NCBI GenBank assembly: GCA_025506515.1
Contig: CM046457.1
Location: 38,822,231-38,886,230 of the forward strand
Source of the DNA: Flaveria trinervia
Lineage: Eukaryota > Streptophyta > Magnoliopsida > Asterales > Asteraceae
Length of the DNA stretch: 64,000 bases
Direction of reading: 5' to 3'
Shown: in pieces, positions 46,711 to 58,639 of the stretch
Numbering within the stretch: position 1 is the stretch's first letter
Layout of the letters: every line of letters begins with the position of its first letter
Position numbers and translations under genes: made by a program
The notes under the pieces: generated by a model
What the model was told of the DNA's origin: nothing
Seen by the model: the letters and a program-made list of their open reading frames with translations, nothing else
Database searches by the model: none

Positions 46711-47842
46711 TGTAAGGCCCCGTTCCCGGGTCGCTTACAACTGGTAAATCATTGCACATAAAATATATAACTTTACATTTAACTTTCATAAACATAGCAG
46801 CGGAACGTTAAAATAACTTTTCATGTCCTTATATATGCTTTTGCAAGTTAATACAATCGTTCATTCAAAACATCGTTTGTTCGCATTACAATGCAAAAAC
46901 ATTAAATAAAAGAATGCCATCCAAAAGAGCTGAGTAGCTGCCCCGTGCCATCCGCAGCAAGATTACCTGCCAACTGGAAACACATAACAGTCAGTGTTGC
47001 TGAGTGACATCTAGTTTTATAATAAAACATTCTTTGCTTTCATTAAAACCATTCTTTACTTTCTTTTCAAATCATAACAGTCTTAGAACGTGGTCACACA
47101 TCATACGTACACATAGATAATCTCATTATTGTCTTTATCAATCGTTTATTAACTTTCGTTCATTCATTACATCTTTTCTTTCCGTCAACGCCATGAAATT
47201 ACCCTTCCGTCATGCATAAATCTGGTACTGGGCTAAAGCCTATCATAGACCTTCCATCATGGTGCACAACACCCTGGCCGTAGTACCGAACGTAAGGTTC
47301 AGGTGTACCATTGTCATGTGCTATACCCTTCTGTCATGCATAAAGCTGGTATTGTGCCGAAGCCTATCATAGACCTTCCATCATGGTGCACAGCACCCTG
47401 GTCGTAGTACCGAAGCTAAGCAACAATGGTTCTATACAATGGTCAGTCACAAAGAAAGACCCCGACGTGCATCCTTCTGGGGTAGCTAACCCGCACGCCG
47501 TTGGGCTAAAACCCTACATTGGGGCGTGTCCCGACATACAAGGCTTGCAAGACTTTCTTTACTTTCCATCGTTCATTAATGCATGCATTCATTCATCTTA
47601 TTCCTCTTTCATTATCTTCCACTTTACATTACATAATAGTTTCATTTCATTCATCAACATTCCACGTAAAGCCATCGAGAATAATCATACATAATAATAA
47701 GGAAAAACAACATACACAGTCAACATCATCATACAAGGCATCATCGTACATACATAACATACATCATGCATAATTATATAACAGCATACATCATCATACA
47801 TCACCATCCATGCCCAACATACCTCTATAGCCTCAAAAGTCA
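46711..47842 (-). repeat. E6 5' LTR, ending at CCTCAAAAGTCA
   Basis: TGTAAGGCCCC ... CCTCAAAAGTCA on the plus strand. Has the empty-site sequence CATCATACGTACACA used by E5 in E3. Stops where E7 begins. Confidence 0.82.
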
Positions 47843-47843
47843 T

Positions 47844-48707
47844 TGCAAGATCGGGTTTGTCAGAGAAACGCTTGGATTTCTCTCAAACTCACTTATAGAC
47901 ACACTCAATTCAGATGAAGTAAAGTCTTTCACAGAGTTGATAATAATATAATAAGTAGTGAATGAACACACAGATATAAATTTTCAAGGCACTTGTATAT
48001 ATTATTTCTCAACTCAAGATATTACAAGACTCTTACAAGCATAATACATAAGTTATGGTGAGAGACTATATATACTAGATCCTACAACCGGATATACTTT
48101 GATACCAGCTGGAAACCTAGGACTAAAGCATATACTACAATGCTAAACTTAAGGTATCTTAGATAAAGTATTATCTAAGATATGGTAGTCATGAGATGTC
48201 CATGACTTACCTTTTGTCACCAACTAAAGATGGCAACTGTACTAACATAAAAAGGTAAACAGTGGATTAGAGTATGGTCAACTGCATGGCTTTTGAGAAA
48301 ATGCCATGCAGTATCTCAGAGATTTGCAGCGAAGTGTCAGGAAGGCCATACTTATGTCCACCAGATAATAGCAGTCTTTTCTAGAAGGTAAGTTCGCTTC
48401 GGAAGAACAAGTTCTTCCGAACCCACTTATACTTTGGAAAAGGCTTCTATACTTCCGAGGCTTGAGGACTTCTGTACTTCTAAAGTTGACTTTAGATCTT
48501 TCTTTCTAAGTCTTCAACTTTGGAAGTAGGTTCTTTGTCTTCAGAAGTTGGAACTTTTCCTTCGGAAGTAAGCTTTACACTTTGTCTTCGGAAGAGCTCC
48601 TTTTTCCTTCGGAAGTTCCACAATTAGCTTCGGAAGTCCTTTGCTTGTAGTACCAAAATCTTTTATGTGACTTGGTTTTGGTTGCACCAGCCTTTCTAGA
48701 TCCAACA
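47844..48707 (-). repeat. E7 3' LTR
   Basis: Minus strand starts TGTTGGATC and ends GATCTTGCA. The U3 (about 48390-48660) is packed with CTTCGGAAG-type words, including arms TTCGGAAGAAC (48398-48408) and GTTCTTCCGAA (48411-48421). TATATATA box at 48067-48074, downstream of the array in transcription sense. Purine tract GCCTAGGGGGAGTT precedes it. Confidence 0.82.
48067..48074 (-). promoter_or_regulatory. E7 LTR TATA box
   Basis: TATATATA on the minus strand, about 315 bases downstream of the palindrome array. AT-rich LTR, so moderate support. Confidence 0.5.
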
Positions 48708-48737
48708 AACTCCCCCTAGGCTGATGCTACCAAAACC

Positions 48738-50657
48738 TCACTTATTCCTGCTTCTTAAAGCTTTCAGCACCAGGGACAAAAGATATTTGTCTATCTCTTT
48801 GTTCTTCCCTGAAGTGGTGCTGAGAAGCTTGTACAACTCATTGGTGGATAGGAGATCCAGTCTATCACTCTGAATGACATGTATCCTTTGTTGTGCCCCC
48901 CTGAAAAGAGTTAGTTGACAGGAGTTATAGTCATACTCCCATCTAACTATGGATTCTAGTTTAGGACCTTCAACCATTTGTAAATAGGCTTTGCCTTGGG
49001 TTGCTGATCCCTTCCTTTCCTCCTCCTCTCTCAGTTTCAAATCTGCTTCAACCTTGCTTCTAGCAGTTAGCTTGGCCATATGAAGGCTACCTAGATGATT
49101 TCTGATATGCATAGCTACATCAGAGTTTGAAAGGTTGGAGAATGTCTTCTCTGCTAACTCAGCAATATCAAATCTGCTTAAGTGTAGCAGAGATGAGGCA
49201 CTTAGCCTGTTGAGCCCTCCATTCTCTCTTTCAACAACAAAGTTGTAAGAAGAGTCTTCGAACCTCCACCGGATGATCTTCTTTCTAGGTGCAAGAGGTT
49301 GTCTTGGCACCCTATCGCTTTTCTTTGTATCCAGTAGAGTCACCAGCCTTCTCCTTAACTTCTTTTCTTCCTCATTCAAAGTGTCTGATTTGAAGCCAAG
49401 GAGATTTGCAGCTTGATCCAATGTTCCACTGGGCAGATCCAGAAATTGATCTCTAGTGAGGGAACTTGAGGATCCGTCAACATAAGTCAAATTAACAGAA
49501 TCCTCCACACAGGAGATATCGCTTAGAGTTGTGCATTTTATGAGCTTTGTCTTGACTGCTTTGAATTTTTCTAAGGAGAGATGTTTAGAAGGCTGAGGGG
49601 ATGGTTTAATGGGTTGATCGGTAGGTTGAGGTGTTTAGGTTTTGGCTAGAGTTTTGGTTGGAGGATGGGAAGTTTAGGTGGTTGAGGTGAAGGAGTTGGT
49701 AGGAGTGATGGTGTAGGTTCAGGGGTGTATGGTTCAGTGGTTGGTTCGGTTTTGATGGGTAGTGAAAAAGGTATGGTTTCAGGTTGTGGTTAGGTTTGGA
49801 GTTTGGGTTGAGTGGTTGCTTTGAAGGTCATCCCCTGTCCCCTTCTGTACATCTCCTTCCTCTTCCCCGCGCGAATGTCAGCCTTAATGTCACTAACATG
49901 TCGCTGGAGAGTCTTTTCTGACATAGGACCCACCTGCCTGCCAGAGAAGGCATGAGCTTTGAGATAGCTCTTCATCCAGGCCTTCTCACATATTTTCTTG
50001 GCAACGGTCAGTCCTGCTTCCTCTTCCTTCTTCTTCTTCTGCAATAGCTTTTCCCTTTCGGCTCTCTTTCTCTCTTTCTCCATTTGATCTTGCTCTTTGT
50101 TGAAGAGCCATAAGATCGTATCATTGTTATATGGAGATAATTCTTCTTGAGAGAAACCTCTGGAGGTTAGGAAAGTTATCCTTTCCCTCCTGAGCTGTAG
50201 ATCAGCTTCTTTTTCCTTTCTCTCCCTTTCTTCTTCCAACGCCAACCTTGCAACTTCTACTTTTTGCTGTTTTAGAAGCAAGGTTTCCTTTTCCAGCTCT
50301 ATTAACTCCTCTAATGGTAGCAGGAGTACATCCTCAGTTGCAGCTTCTAGACTGACAAGTGTATCGATAATCTCCACCCTTTTTCGGTTGTTGACCGCCT
50401 CCTGGTTGGCTGCAGCTGCTTTGGTACTTGCAGCTAATAGTTTTCCAGTTGTAAGCCCACCTTTTCTTTTGAGTTTCTTCAACATTTCTTCCTCCTGAAG
50501 CTCTTTCGAAGTCATCTTCCTCTTTCCTTTGATGTCTTCGGAAGTACTAGACTTTGGGGGTTCTTGGATAGAAGATTCAGGCTGAGTAGTAGAGATGGGA
50601 ACTGAAGTTAATGCTGATGTTAGAGCTAAAGGTTCAGTGAGAAAATTGTTCGGTTTG
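48738..50657 (-). pseudogene. E7 ORF3, central coiled coil and C-terminal domain
   Basis: Continues from the right side of E8. The frame 50657-49790 starts inside ORF3 (the ORF's first residues belong to the E8 LTR) and reads KRKMTSKELQEEEML, then a long Lys/Glu/Leu heptad-like stretch (EELIELEKETLLLKQQKVE, RKEKEADLQLRRER), a likely coiled coil of about 130 residues, and RGFSQEEL. A low-complexity Pro/Thr linker (49789-49510) has stops. The C-terminal 256 codons (49508-48738) hold IIRWRFEDSSYNFVVERE and VRWEYDYNSCQLTLF, LSTNELYKLL, matching E1 ORF3. It ends 31 bases before the LTR. Unknown function. Confidence 0.68.
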
Positions 50658-51563
50658 TGTTGAACCATATCATATTAGTTTAACCTTTTAAACTAGAAAA
50701 CGCAGCGGAATATATCATTAATATAATCATTTGTAATCTGAAATTTCAAATTCATATAATGTCAACAACAAACCAAAGAACATAAGGATCATTTATATGT
50801 GTGTGAGCTAGCTATCAAGAAGAATAAACAACCAAAAACAAAAGATACATACTACCTTTTGTAGAGCTGTAGAAAAACGAGTATGGATGATAAAAGGGAG
50901 CTTCTTGAATGGCCAAAACACCAAAGAGAGGTGTTCTCAAGCTAGTATACCCACAAGCCTTTAGCAAGACACTTAGTTGCTCGGTATTTATACACCAAAA
51001 CCGTGAGAGAGCTGCTGAAAAACCACTTTTTCAGCTGAAAGTTCTTCAAAAATGGAGAAGAGATAAGAGCTTCTTGGGTGCTTGCATGTAAGAGAGAGAG
51101 AGTCAAGGATGGAGTGTGTGTAGTTTCAAGGAAAACCACCAAGTAAAACAAGTGGCCTTGGACCCCTCTAAGGGGCGGCCGAATTCTTGAGATAAATTGG
51201 GTTTTTCCCCCCAAAACATTCACTAATGTTTTTTTATAATCATACATATAAGTTATCTAATTAACCTCTTAATTATATAACTTACACACACTATTATTAT
51301 ATTTGATGTTATTTAACCAACTTAAATAACATTACAAATAATGTCCATAAACAAAGTATCCTTATAAGTTGTTTCATCTCATATGCAATTTATTTAGAAA
51401 CCCATTTTCTAATTGATGTATTTATTCAATTGCATGATCATATCATCAATCAAATATTTATATATTAGTATTTGCAAGCTTGTTATTGGGTATGACCCGA
51501 CTTGGATCAATACGTACTAACCACATCAATATTCTATGTGTCTTGCGTATAAAGAATCCAACA
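50658..51563 (-). repeat. E8 3' LTR
   Basis: Minus strand TGTTGGATTC ... GGTTCAACA. Purine tract before it, GTAAGTGGGAGAT (51564-51578 region). Confidence 0.9.
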
Positions 51564-52332
51564 ATCTCCCACTTACACAAGACTCATAGAAGATTGATGC
51601 AAGCAGTAAATGCCGCCTAACAACGGTTTACTACCCTTAATACGCATGACTTATAGCCATTCAATAACATCATCCCATTCAAGTATCCTACTTGAAATGA
51701 TTTAGGTGAATTAATCATTTATCCTTTTGTTACAGATGTCATGTTAAATCTAAGGACACAGAATGATCATTCCTTTTTGATTTAACTTAATCAGGCCTTA
51801 GACATCTTGCTCTCAACGAATAAGAGGAACAAATTCCATCTTGAATACATACGTTTCTCACAAACACTTCGTGTCACGTCTGAACATAGCCTTACATACT
51901 GTCCATTATTTCAGGGCAGTGAAGAACTAGCTCAAGGTATAACACTTGGTGAATATCAAAACCCAGCATGTATCTCAGGTCTGAGGATACCAAATGATAT
52001 TCGCCTTTACTCAAATTTACTTATGATCAATCTGGAAGATTCCATGTAGTAAAATTTGAGATGCGGGTCAGTCCAATATTTGTATCCCACAAATATCTAT
52101 GAACTTTGGCAGCAACCATTTGCTCTATATTCATTCCTTATGATATCCACCAATCCAAATTCATAATAATCTTACCCTCATACTTGTTCCCACAAGTATG
52201 AACGACTACGGACATTTAAAGTAAACAATTTACCCATGGATTAAACATGCTAAATTCAAACATTTGTTGAAATATTATAACCAAATAGTTTTATTCAAGT
52301 AGTAAGATAGTTCCAAATATTCAAATATGAAA
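51564..52332 (-). other. E8 3' untranslated region
   Basis: No gene. Matches E4 30399-30647 in its LTR-proximal part; the rest (about 51840-52332) is the part E4 has lost. Confidence 0.75.
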
Positions 52333-53584
52333 TCACAAAGCAATCCAATCACTAGAATATGGAAGTCCCATGGCAGAGGAATGACATTCATGCTTTGCCT
52401 TTTCTAGGAGCTTCGTAAGAGGATCCGCAATATTTTGATCTGTGTGAACTTTGTGAATACATATCTTTCCTTTCTCAACTTCATCTCGTATGTAGTTGAA
52501 TCTCCGCTCAATGTGCCTAGTCTTTTGATGAGAACGAGGTTCCTTGATTTGAGCAATCGCACCCTCGTTATAACAAAAGATCTCTAGCGGGTCCTGAATG
52601 GAAGGGACAACCCCTAGATTGGCAATGAATTTCTTCAACCATGCAGCTTCTTGAGCTGACAATGAGGCGGCGACGCATTCAGATTTTGTAGTTGATAAAG
52701 CCACAACATCCTGTTTAGAGCTCTTCCAAGAGACAGCTCCTCCATTCAGAATGAAAATGTATCCTGATTGTGATCGTGAATCATCACGATCGGTTTGGAA
52801 ACTCGCATCCATGTAACTTTTACAACGAGTTCCTCATCACCAGATCCATAGATTAGAAACATATCTTTAGTCCTCCTTAGGTACTTAAGTATGTTCTTAA
52901 CAACCATCCAATGCTTCCAGGATTTTTGCTGGTAACGGCTTGTCATGCTTAAGGCGCATGAAACGTCCGGTCGAGTACATATCATTGCATACATGATGGA
53001 TCCAATAGCAGATGTGTATGGGATTCCCTTCATTTTATCTTGCTCATCCTTTGAGCTTGGACATTGAGTCATACTCAATATCATTCCTCTTTGAATAGGT
53101 ACCGTACCTTTCTTAGAGTTTTCCATCTTGAACCTTTTCAAGATCTTATCAAGTATGCACTTTGATTTAAACCAATCAACCGCCTTGATCAATCCCTGTA
53201 TATCTTTATTCCCAGAATATAGGCGGCCTCACCAAGATCCTTGATGGAAAAACAACTTCCAAGCCAGGTTTCTACACCTTCCAAGGTTGGAACATCATTT
53301 CCAAATAGTAGTATGTCATCAACATACAATACTAGGAAAGTGATAATGCTCCCACTAGCTTTCTTATATACACAAGCTTCATCAGCGTTCTTGATGAATC
53401 CAAATTTAATTACTTCTTCATCAAAATGGTGATTCCAACTTCTCGATGCTTGTTTCAATCCATAGATTGATTTCTTTAACTTGCATACATTGTTGGGATG
53501 TTTTGGATCGACAAAACCTTCAGGCTGAACCATATAGACATCTTCCTCAAGATATCCATTTAGAAAAGCCATTTTGACATCCAT
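52333..53584 (-). pseudogene. E8 reverse transcriptase (second part) and RNase H (broken)
   Basis: Frame 53584-53189 has WQMDVK-adjacent [34 protein letters not shown] and the intact catalytic [10 protein letters not shown]. The next frame (53192-52746) carries GIPYTSAIGSIMYAMICTR, and the last (52812-52333) RNase H with MDASFQTDRDD, WKSSKQDVVALSTTKSE (first Asp and Glu visible), a truncated FCYNEGAIA and HIERRFNYIRDEV. The Asp normally in FCDNEGAI is Tyr. Two frame changes. It ends at a stop at 52333. Confidence 0.9.
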
Positions 53585-54640
53585 TTGCCAAATCTCTTAA
53601 TCATAATGAGCAGCTATGGCAAACAATATCCTAATAGACTTTAGCATCGCAATAGGCGGGAAAGTTTCATCATAGTCAACCCCTTGAGTTTGAGTGAAAC
53701 CCTTTGCTACAAGTCTAGCTTTATAAGTATCCAAGTTTCCATGCATATCGGTTTTCTTCTTGAAAACCCATTTACTTCCAATTACTTTGGAGTTAAGAGG
53801 TGGTATAACCAAGTCCCATACTTGATTGTCATACATGGATTGCATCTCAACGTTCATGGCTTCAAGCCATTTGTCACAATCCGAATTGGACAACGCATCA
53901 TGGTATGTGATTGGTTCATCAGAATCTATCACATAGCATCCATCAGTGAAAAATCCATATCTTTCAGGTGGATTACTAGTTCTACCAGATCTGCGAACGT
54001 TTTCTATGTATTGATCAACTATTTGATCACTTTCAACATCCTCATGTTGAGTGCTAGTGTCAACCAAATGTGTATCGGGTTGCAGTTCTTGATCCTCTTC
54101 AAGATCCATAGTTCTACTACCAGTTCCTTCCATAAGGAACTTGGTTTCCAAGAACTCACCCTTTTTGGCAACAAACCCCTTTTGTTGTATTGGATCATAG
54201 AAATAATATCCCATCGAATCTCTTGGATATCCAATAAAGATACACTTAGTGGAACGGCTTTCTAACTTGTTCGAGGTGGGAGTCTTCACATAAGCCTCAC
54301 ACCCCCACACCCTCGAATATGAAAATGATGGAACCCTTCCATGCCATATTTCATAAGGTGTCCTTACCACTTTCTTGGTTGGGGCCATATTCAAAATACG
54401 GGCCGCAGAGAGCAACGCAAAACCCCAAAATGACAGAGGTAATGACCTTCTAGCCATCATGGATCGAACCATATCCATAGAGTTCGATTTCTCTGCTCGG
54501 ACACGCCATTATGTTGTGGTGTTCCCGGTGGAGATAGTTGTGAGACAATCCCACAACTTCTAAGATGGTCCCTAAAAGCATCATTCAGGTATTCACCTCC
54601 TCTATCGGTGCGGAGAATTTTAATTGACTTATTGAGTTGA
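53585..54640 (-). pseudogene. E8 integrase end and reverse transcriptase start (broken)
   Basis: Integrase remains: ILRTDRGGEYLN and HNGVSEQRN (frame-shifted, near 54600-54500), then MVRSMMARRSLPLSFWGF, IWHGRVPSFSYSRVWGCEAY and a RRSGRTSNPPERYG linker. The RT start is WLEAMNVEMQSM, GSKWVFKKKTDMHG, ARLVAKGFTQTQGVDYDETF. A stop near 53597 replaces the Tyr before EIWQMDV. Confidence 0.88.
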
Positions 54641-55606
54641 TTTTGTACTTCATTTTGAAAATCTTGAACATTTCAAAAGCTTCATCTTGTGTCTTAACAA
54701 GTACACATACCCATATCGACTATAGTCGTCAGTAAAGGTAATGAAGTATCTTTCATTGTACCTTGTCATAGGTTTAAAAGGACCACATACATCTGAATGT
54801 ATGACACCTAATAAATCCTTTGCCCTTTCGGCTTTGCCACTAAAAGGTGCCTTGGTCATTTTACCTTGTAAACAAGACTCACAAACATCAAATGAATCAT
54901 ATTCACTTGTTTTTAAAAGACCATTCTTTTGTAGTGTTTGTATTCTTTTCTTGTTTATATGACCAAGACGGCAATGCCAAAGGTAACTGTCATTCAAATC
55001 CGATTTGAGTTTCTTGGTACTAGTTTGGTACAATAAGCTATCATTCAATATATTCTCATGAACCAATTCATAGATACCATTGATGGGAGTAGCTTTAAAG
55101 TAAAACATGTCATTCAAAGTAACATGGATTTCATTTCCAATAAAAGATAATACATATCCAAAATGTTTTAACAGGGCCACGGAAATAATGTTCCTAGTCA
55201 AACTAGGAGCATAAAAAACATTATACAAAATTACTTCCACACCATTTGGAAGTTTCAAGATGTAGTCACCACGGGCTTCAACTTGAACTTTAGCCCCATT
55301 GCCCATGTAGAGGCTAACATCCCCTTTGTTGAAGTTGCTACTTCTTTTGAACCCCTGCAACAAATTGCAAATATGAGTTCCACATTCGGTATCTAATACC
55401 CATGTGTTAGAGGATATTAAGTTTAAATTAATATGGATCATGTATATGGTACCTGAGGTCTGCCTGGCATCCCTCTTTGCTTTTAACTCTTGGAGATGGA
55501 CAGGACAATTTCTTGCCCAATGTCCAATCTCCCCATACTTGAAGCATGGGTCATTAGAAGCAACCTTTTGCCTCTTCTCCTGTGCTTTGGGTGGCACCCT
55601 TGCCAC
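54641..55606 (-). pseudogene. E8 zinc knuckle, protease and integrase start
   Basis: The knuckle reads CFKYGEIGHWARNC, its second Cys changed to Tyr. The protease site is WVLDTECGTHIC, the catalytic Gly changed to Glu; both fit G-to-A. It continues with LYNVFYAPSLTRNIISV, preintegrase YLWHCRLGHINKKR and CESCLQGKMTK, then integrase IHSDVCGPFKPM and TDDYSRYGYVYLL. It runs out of frame near 54650. Confidence 0.9.
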
Positions 55607-56347
55607 CCCTTTCCCTTTTCCTGTTATAGGTCCCTTACCCTTGGCAACTCTTGCCTGGGTGTGGGATGAGGCCTTTTCTTGTTCCCACCTTCATTAATGG
55701 TGAGAACGGGTAAAACCCTTTTACCCATGGCCGCCTCATCCGTTTTGAGCATAGAGTGAAGCTCACTAATGCTTTTGTCCCAAGCATTCATGTTGTAGTT
55801 CAACACGAATGTCTCGAACCTTTTGGTAAGGTCATTGAGGATCAAATCCGTGGCCAGTTCCTTTGAGACGGGACAGTTTAGCCTTTCGAGGCGGTCAATG
55901 TGACTTTTCATCTTAAGTAAATAAGATGAAACTGATTGGTTGTCGTCCATACGGCATGCATGGAGCGCTCGAACCGTTTTGAAGTGCTCAACCCTCGCTT
56001 GCTGTTGGAACGTTTCCTTCAGTTGGGTTATCATGTCATAAGCTCTGTGATGTTCATACTCCTTTTGGAGATCCGGAGTCATGCTTGCCAACATGAGGCA
56101 AGACACTTGGACAGAGTCCTCAGTGTACTTTATCCAATCGTTATAGACCTCCTCATCATCCTCAGTAGGTTGATCGAGGACAGGGTCGTCTAAAACATAT
56201 GATCGTTTCTCTTGCTTGAGAACGATTCTCAAGTTTCGATACCAATCGATAAAATTGTTATGATTTAGATTCCTTTTGGAGAATCGCTCGTAAAGATTGG
56301 GCGGACGTGGATGAATTATCATGATTATCATAATTATTTGTGGCCAT
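55607..56347 (-). pseudogene. E8 gag (broken)
   Basis: I place the start at the ATG 56347 (MATNNYDNHD), preceded by TTTGTAG as in E4. The frame is lost by one indel near 56268, after which LNHNNFIDWYRNLRIVLKQE continues. The UBN2-type core (VSCLMLASM, VSSYLLKMKSHIDRLERLN, ETFVLNYNMNAWDKS) is intact. The tail shifts frame near 55640 before the knuckle. 4-helix Gag core, RNA and particle role. Confidence 0.85.
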
Positions 56348-57762
56348 CTACAAATTTTAACAAAGATCTATTTTAGTATTTACGATATTGTTATTTTAAT
56401 AATTAATACCTTTTAAGGTCATTTTCATATTAACATCTAGAACCCAACATTACATTTAAATAGTGGTTAGGTGACCTTTATCCCACGATTTAAATTAATA
56501 AGGTGGTCAACGATTGACGATTGCAACCATTTGCAACTTCTAGAGGTATGGGATCAACTTGAAACATCATATGTAAAGTCGGCACGTTAATCCCATCAAC
56601 ACCATTTGGAAACCATATCGTAGGTGATCCATTTGACATGGTTTGCAAATAAAGACACCCTACTTACACACACGTGTGAGTTTGCCAAAATAAGTAGTTA
56701 GGTGACCTTTATCTCACGAATATGGTATTCTCATCTCAAGTCATAAGTTCCCTCAAAATGGTTAGGTGACCTATATCCCAATAAGAGTTCCTGAGTGATT
56801 CAAGTGTTGTGTAAAAGGACGGTGTTGATCTTATTTTAAAAGGTTAGAGATTTCATAATTCTAGTTTAGAAAACTCTATGTATCCATATTTGCATGCTTT
56901 CAAATACAAGATACCCTATGGTACATTGATTAAAACGCTTTTAATCTTTGAAACCATTAAACAATTTTAATAACCAGTTATTACTTTTTAATGATTAATA
57001 CCCATTTAGTTAGTTTGTTATGATCATTGAATGGATTGTTGAGCAAACATCATATATAAGCAATCAACCACAATACCATAACCAAAACAACCATGAATCA
57101 ACCAAATGTTAGTGCATAACCATAGCATCTAAAGTGGCCACACTTGTTTGCCATCACAAGTGTGAACCATAGGACTTTCCTAAGGGACAAAACACAACAC
57201 AAAAGGCTTCCAAGAACCTCCCACTTGAAACCGCATCCAAATGCTCCATGTTTCTAGTGTCTTCCTTTTGTGCTTCTAACGCGTACATCTTCATATTACA
57301 AGATATCATATCCTAATACAAGATTACTAGTAAAATGAAAAGTACCTAATTTATTTATTACATCCCAAATAACAAATAAATTACATTTTAAACAAAGCAC
57401 AAATTAATGATTATACAACCCAATTGAATGAATAGAAACAACCATTTCAAACATCCAAATAACACAAGGTCAAGGGCTAGGTTATGCACTATAAAGAACA
57501 ATGAACATATCATCCAAAACAACAATGAATCCCCACTAAAACCCATGAAATTTCAGCCTACAATAAACTGAAATTTCGGGTTTTATCAAGTCCAAACAAA
57601 CAAACAATACATCATATATGTCTTTCAAAGTCTAATCACAAGCATGTGTGATATAACTTTGAAAGTTTGGGGATTCATAACACATGAATATAGCAGCCCC
57701 TAAAGGGGTTTTAAAGTCCCACAAAACGAAATTTTAAGGACAATGGAAACTAGTCATCCACA
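56348..57762 (-). other. E8 long leader with threefold repeated motif
   Basis: No gene. The motif GGGATAAAGGTCACCTAACC (or close) occurs at about 56462-56487, 56692-56718 and 56757-56781 on the minus strand, as in E4. The primer site expected next to the LTR is absent. Confidence 0.75.
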
Positions 57763-58639
57763 TAACCTTTTAAACTAGAAAACGCAGCGGAATATATCAT
57801 TAATATAATCATTTGTAATCTGAAATTTCAAGTTCATATAATGTCAACAACAAACCCAAGAACATAAGGATCATTTATATGTGTGTGAGCTAGCTATCAA
57901 GAAGAATAAACAAACAAAAACAAAAGATACATCCTACCTTTTGTAGAGCTGTAGAAAAACGAGTATGGATGATAAAAGGGAGCTTCTGAATGGCCAAAAC
58001 ACCAAAGAGAGGTGTTCTCAAGCTAGTATACCCACAAGCCTTAAGCAAGACACTTAGTTGCTAGGTATTAATACACCAAACCGTGAGAGAGCTGCTGAAA
58101 AACCACTTTTTCAGCTGAAAGTTCTTCAAAAATGGAGAAGAGATGAGAGCTTCTTGGTGCTTGCATGTAAGAGAGAGAGTCAAGGATGGAGTGTGTGTAG
58201 TTTCAAGGAAAACCACCAACTAAAACAAGTGGCCTTGGACCCCTCTAAGGGGCGGCCGAATTCTTGAAATAAATTGGGGTTTTCCCCCCAAAACATTCAC
58301 TAATGTTTTTTTAATAATCATACATATAAGTTATCTAATTAACCTCTTAATTATATACTTACACACACTATTATTATAATTTGATGTTATTTAACCAACT
58401 TAATAACATTACAAATAATGTCCATAACAAAGTATCTTTATAAGTTGTTTCATCTCATATGCAATTTATTTAGAAACCCATTTTCTAAACTGGTGTATTT
58501 ATTCAATTGCATGATCATATCATCAGTCAAAATTTATATATTAGTGTTTGCAAGCTTGTTATTGGGTATGACCCAACTTGGATCAATATGTACTAATAAC
58601 ATCAATATTCTATGTGTCTTGGGCATGAAGAATCCAACA
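57763..58639 (-). repeat. E8 5' LTR, truncated with primer site lost
   Basis: Minus strand TGTTGGATTC ... TTTAAAAGGTTA, then directly TGTGGATGACTAG of the leader. About 23 LTR bases and the primer site found in E4 are missing. Confidence 0.88.

Larger units (their letters stand above)
44557..47842 (-). mobile_element. E6: truncated gypsy, same family as E3
   Basis: Minus strand: LTR 46711-47842, primer site 46695-46707, gag from 46360, protease to about 44557, then cut. RT and beyond are absent. E3 and E6 are head-to-tail copies in the same orientation, and both LTRs stop at the same base. Confidence 0.82.
50658..58639 (-). mobile_element. E8: Ty1/copia retrotransposon inserted in E7 ORF3
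   Basis: Same family as E4, opposite strand. LTRs at 50658-51563 (3') and 57763-58639 (5'). Full gag-pol order but broken. The 5' LTR end and primer site are deleted. Flanks GTTTG and AAAAT do not match, so no target duplication is visible. Confidence 0.9.

Noticed and set aside
50909..51247. Open frames in E8 LTR, also at 58058-58267
   Set aside because: LTR sequence repeated at both ends of E8; no domain.
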